Source of the DNA: W0P28-013 sp963621145
GTDB lineage: Bacteria; Bacteroidota; Bacteroidia; Bacteroidales; Paludibacteraceae
DNA: 17,054 nt
Assembly: GCA_963621145.1 (NCBI GenBank)
Contig: CAVFDI010000038.1
Location: forward strand, 1-17,054
Direction of reading: 5' to 3'
Under the pieces are notes generated by a model that saw only the letters and a list, made by a program, of their open reading frames with translations, was not told the origin of the DNA and ran no database searches. A program made the position numbers and the translations under genes. How positions within the stretch are numbered: the stretch's first letter is position 1; every line of letters starts with the position of its first letter. This document shows positions 13,944 through 17,054 of this stretch, piece after piece.

Positions 13944-15077
13944 TTATTTCATCACAATTCTGAAAGTTGTTCCTTTGCCAATTTCCGATTGTTTCACAAA
14001 AATTTTGCCACGATGATACTCTTCGATTATGCGTTTGGCAAGCGGCAAACCTAATCCCCAGCCACGCTGTTTGGTGGTGTAACCCGGACGAAAAACTGTC
14101 TTAAAACGGTGTTTATCAATGCCTTTGCCCGTGTCAGAAATATCGATGATGGTGCGATTTTTGTCGTTTCTTTCTATCACAACGCTGATTTGCCCTTTGC
14201 CGTCCATAGCATCGAGCGCATTTTTGAAAAGGTTTTCGACGACCCACTCGAACAGCGGCACGCAGAGCGCATTTTGGCACACAGCGCGCTCATCGATGCT
14301 GAACTGCACCATTTGCGACGAGCGGCGGCGCATATAATCCACCGAACCGCGCACCACATCGTTCACGCAAGCAGGCGCAAGTGCAGGGCGCGAGCCAATT
14401 TTCGAAAACCTTTCGGCGATGGTCCGCAGTCGATCAATGTCATTGCCCATCTCGTCGAACATGCTCTCGTCGGCATATTTGCTTTTCAGCACCTCAATCC
14501 ACGCCACAAGCGACGAAATGGGCGTGCCAAGTTGGTGCGCCGTCTCTTTCGACAAGCCCACCCACACGCGGTTCTGCTCCGAGCGTTTGGCACTGGCCAA
14601 TGCCGCCACCAACAACATCACAAACACAGCGATGATGCCCAACTGTACATAGGGAAACAGATGCAGCCGTTTGAGCGTGATGGAATCGTCGTAGTAGATG
14701 TACTGCGGCTCAGCACCTGCAATGTCGATAACAATTGGCTGCTGATTTTTGCTCAATCGGGCGTAAACATCGGCATAAAACTGATCAACGCCAACGGCTG
14801 GCACATCGAAATTGCGCGCCTCGCGGAAATTGCCAACGCTATCGACTATCAGCACGGGAATGTTGTTGTTTTCTTCGATAATTTTCCAGATGAAATCGAT
14901 GTTTTGTGCGTTATCATCGGCCTGAACAAATTGCCGCATGGCTTCCGCCCAAATCTCCATTTTCTGGCGCTGATCGGCCTCCAATCGTTCCACCAAGCGG
15001 TTGGTGAACACTAGCGACGCCACAACAATGACCAGCGCCACCAGCCACAACAAAAATCGTATGATCGAATTTTTCAT
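13944..15077 (-). CDS. Sensor histidine kinase, membrane-bound, no adjacent response regulator
   Basis: The 377-residue product has two membrane segments (about 7-25 and 145-162) enclosing a periplasmic sensor of about 120 residues that I do not recognise. A kinase core follows directly, without an obvious HAMP domain. The phospho-acceptor box is KETAHQLGTPISSLVAWIEVL (H181), with N box ENLFKNALDAM (281-291, N286), G1 box DTGKGI (315-320), F box FRPGYTTK and G2 box GWGLGLPLAKRI (339-350). All catalytic elements are intact. The QLGTPISSL H box is a form I associate with Bacteroidetes kinases. Its ATG overlaps the TGA of the upstream LTA-synthase-like gene (ATGA, 15074-15077), implying translational coupling. 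No response regulator lies in the window, so the partner is elsewhere or off the edge. Confidence 0.93.
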   Translation of the reverse strand: MKNSIIRFLLWLVALVIVVASLVFTNRLVERLEADQRQKMEIWAEAMRQFVQADDNAQNIDFIWKIIEENNNIPVLIVDSVGNFREARNFDVPAVGVDQFYADVYARLSKNQQPIVIDIAGAEPQYIYYDDSITLKRLHLFPYVQLGIIAVFVMLLVAALASAKRSEQNRVWVGLSKETAHQLGTPISSLVAWIEVLKSKYADESMFDEMGNDIDRLRTIAERFSKIGSRPALAPACVNDVVRGSVDYMRRRSSQMVQFSIDERAVCQNALCVPLFEWVVENLFKNALDAMDGKGQISVVIERNDKNRTIIDISDTGKGIDKHRFKTVFRPGYTTKQRGWGLGLPLAKRIIEEYHRGKIFVKQSEIGKGTTFRIVMK

Positions 15078-17008
15078 TTCACAGTCAATTTATCGTTAAT
15101 CATTCGCTCCACATACTGCTGAATGGCGGCTTTCATATAACGTTCTTCGGTCGAGACATCTACCGAATCGCGTAAATTATGCTCCAAAAAACGATCGCTA
15201 ACATAATTGTAGACCGCCACCGTTTTTGCTCCGTCGAACTGCACCAACAGACTATCGCCAAACAGCTGATAAACGCCATTGTTGTAGTTGATGACATAGT
15301 GCGGTTCTGCGCCATCGATGGCATTATTGCCAAATGCAAAGTAAGGTTTAGTGCAATTCAAATAGTGCAAAAGAGTCGGCATAATGTCGGTTTGCGACAT
15401 TGGCACATCGCTCACACCACGCAACGCACTGCCATGTTGATAAAAGAAAATCGGAATCTCGTACAAGCCTCTATCGTTCTGATATTCAGCGTGCGACGAG
15501 GCGTTGGTGTGGTCGGCAGTGAAGACAAACAACGTATTGTCGAACCACGGATAGCGACTCATCTTGTCGAAAAACAGGCGCAAAGCATGGTCGGAATAGC
15601 CAACGCACTTATGAATTGGGTGCGATCCTTCGGGGAAAACGCCCTCGTAGCGTTTAGGCACAGCAAATGGGTGATGCGACGAGGCCGAGAAAATGGTGGT
15701 GATAAACGGCTGACGAAATTCGCCCATCTTGTCGGCAAAAAATTGGAAAAATTCCTCGTCCCAAATAGACCAAACGCCATCAAAATCCTCATCGTGACCA
15801 TACTCAGTCATGCCGAAATAATCGTCGTAGCCAGCCGCATTGGCATAGGCTTGAAAGCCCATCGAACCATTGGGCGCGCCATGGAAAAATGCCGAATAAT
15901 AGCCTTCATTTTTCAGCACTTTCGCCACCGACGATACCTCGTTGGTTGCATACGGCGTGGTGATGTATGGCTCGATAAACATCGGAATGCTCGACAAAGT
16001 CGATGGCATGGCATCGATGCTCTTGCGACCATTGGAAAAGCTCTTGCTAAAAGTGTAACTCTCGGCTATCAGCGAATCGAGAAATGGCGTGTAACCTGCG
16101 TATGTGCCGCTGTCCAAATCGTGATTGAAATAGCCGACATACTCTTTGCCAAAACTCTCCATAATGATGATGACCACATTCAGCGGACGAAAATCGCCAT
16201 TGGGCGTGGGCGCATGCACTGGCGTGAAAATAGCTGGCAGTTCCTCGTCGCCGAAATAGTGCGGGCTCTCGTATGGTTTGCGCTCAACCGTGGTAAAAAG
16301 GCTGAAAGGTGTATTCAGCACCAGTGCATTTTCCACGGGGTGATTGATGTACTGCGCTGCATTGCTGATGTTTATCGGACGCGTGTAGGCACCAAATCCG
16401 CCACGAATGCCAATGACCGTGAAATAGGCACAAGTGAGCAAAATTGCCGTGTGCAGAGGATAATAGACAATTTTTGCAACATTCTCATTTTCAGGTCGAT
16501 AACGCCTGTAGCACAACACCAAGACGGCTATTGCGGCAGCGCAAAAAAGCGTGATGTACCAATAATCGATCAGTCCTATTGCAATGATTTTCAGCAGGTT
16601 ACCATCGTTTTGGAATTCGCTAAAAATTGTGATTGTAGTACGTCGTTGCGTGAACGGGAAATAGGCCATATCGGCACAATTAACCACCAACAGCACGATG
16701 TTTATAGTCAGAAAAATCCACTTCACTGCCTTCTGATAGCGCACATCTGAACGAAAACGCAGCGGCAAGAGCGCGCAAAAAATATAGAGCGAATTGAACA
16801 ACAAAAGTGCCGATAAATCGAACCGCATGCCACCGCAGCAAACCTCGACGAAGTGCGTCCAGTTCATGTCGGCAAAAGTGTCGCGATAGACCAAGAAAAA
16901 GAAGATTCTGCACAACGAAAAGAGCAGCATCATCAATGCCAAGTTACACAAAACCACAGTGAGCGGTTTGCGCCACAAAGCAGCAAAAAAGTTCGTTATA
17001 TTTTTCAT
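15074..17008 (-). CDS. LTA-synthase-like membrane phosphotransferase (alkaline phosphatase/sulfatase superfamily)
   Basis: From the ATG at 17008 the product has 644 residues. The frame stays open to the window edge, with a further ATG at 17017 and TTG at 17050, so the start is not certain. Five hydrophobic segments fill the N-terminal third. The C-terminal domain is extracytoplasmic and sulfatase-like. Numbering residues from the TTG at 17050, it shows VVIIIMESFGKEYVG (E298), NGRKSIDAMPS (S344, at the place of the LtaS catalytic Thr), a His in SASSHHPF, and FTADHTN (D513, H514), the expected metal ligands. Relatives transfer phosphoglycerol (LtaS, OpgB) or phosphoethanolamine. A Gram-negative Bacteroidete has no lipoteichoic acid, so the acceptor is unknown; a glycan or lipid of the envelope is plausible. 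It overlaps the histidine kinase gene by 4 bp. Confidence 0.9.
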   Translation of the reverse strand: MKNITNFFAALWRKPLTVVLCNLALMMLLFSLCRIFFFLVYRDTFADMNWTHFVEVCCGGMRFDLSALLLFNSLYIFCALLPLRFRSDVRYQKAVKWIFLTINIVLLVVNCADMAYFPFTQRRTTITIFSEFQNDGNLLKIIAIGLIDYWYITLFCAAAIAVLVLCYRRYRPENENVAKIVYYPLHTAILLTCAYFTVIGIRGGFGAYTRPINISNAAQYINHPVENALVLNTPFSLFTTVERKPYESPHYFGDEELPAIFTPVHAPTPNGDFRPLNVVIIIMESFGKEYVGYFNHDLDSGTYAGYTPFLDSLIAESYTFSKSFSNGRKSIDAMPSTLSSIPMFIEPYITTPYATNEVSSVAKVLKNEGYYSAFFHGAPNGSMGFQAYANAAGYDDYFGMTEYGHDEDFDGVWSIWDEEFFQFFADKMGEFRQPFITTIFSASSHHPFAVPKRYEGVFPEGSHPIHKCVGYSDHALRLFFDKMSRYPWFDNTLFVFTADHTNASSHAEYQNDRGLYEIPIFFYQHGSALRGVSDVPMSQTDIMPTLLHYLNCTKPYFAFGNNAIDGAEPHYVINYNNGVYQLFGDSLLVQFDGAKTVAVYNYVSDRFLEHNLRDSVDVSTEERYMKAAIQQYVERMINDKLTVK

Positions 17009-17054
17009 TTTCAACATCTTACCGATATTTTTCTTCGTCAAAATCTTCAAGAAT

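Noticed and set aside
15179..16750. 523-residue open frame on the plus strand opposite the LTA-synthase-like gene
   Set aside because: The minus strand carries membrane segments and catalytic motifs. The antisense frame has no recognisable domain and no start context.

Overview
The window looks like a chromosomal segment of a member of the Bacteroidetes, most likely the order Bacteroidales. Five intergenic sites match or approach the Bacteroidetes primary promoter (-7 TAnnTTTG, three of them with a TTG 20-21 bp upstream). Start codons are preceded by A/T-rich DNA instead of Shine-Dalgarno sequences. The protein families also fit: DUF1460 amidase, the Bacteroidetes-style histidine kinase, MurA with Asp at the catalytic Cys position, and acetate plus CoA-transferase fermentation genes. 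I cannot place it below order level. Coding DNA is moderately GC-rich. The gaps are AT-rich and full of short repeats.

Layout. Positions 1-760 (minus strand) hold a small antitoxin-like gene with its own promoter and a doubtful reading frame behind it. Positions 764-4946 (plus) hold murB, murA and a fused glutaminase-like (C26) plus membrane-dipeptidase-like (M19) protein, closed by a composite terminator hairpin. Positions 5047-6576 hold rpoN (sigma-54). Positions 6691-8272 hold a DUF1460 NlpC/P60-type amidase and a TonB-type energy transducer with a very good promoter. Positions 8450-12753 hold a fermentation block: pta, a small four-helix-bundle gene, ackA and an acetyl-CoA hydrolase/CoA-transferase. 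Positions 12776-13353 hold a terminator-like hairpin, an AT palindrome and ogt. On the minus strand from 17054 down to 13343 lie an LTA-synthase-like membrane phosphotransferase, a sensor histidine kinase overlapping it by 4 bp, and 5-formyltetrahydrofolate cyclo-ligase, which converges on ogt with an 11 bp overlap.

How the genes fit together. MurB and MurA are the first committed steps of peptidoglycan precursor synthesis. The C26-M19 fusion and the DUF1460 enzyme could act on peptides or muropeptides released from the wall (inference). Pta and AckA convert acetyl-CoA to acetate and ATP, and the CoA-transferase family moves CoA between acetate, succinate or propionate. The envelope phosphotransferase and histidine kinase are probably translationally coupled.

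The most unusual features are: families of short repeats shared between separate intergenic gaps (a 13-mer in three gaps, a 10-mer in three gaps plus one inverted copy); a four-helix-bundle gene lying between pta and ackA and flanked by such repeats in opposite orientations; the C26-M19 fusion; and the overlapping pairing of a sensor kinase with an LTA-synthase-like enzyme. I see no rRNA, tRNA, CRISPR array, transposase or phage gene. No stretch of 300 bp or more lacks a gene call, apart from the left edge if the doubtful frame at 118-384 is not real.
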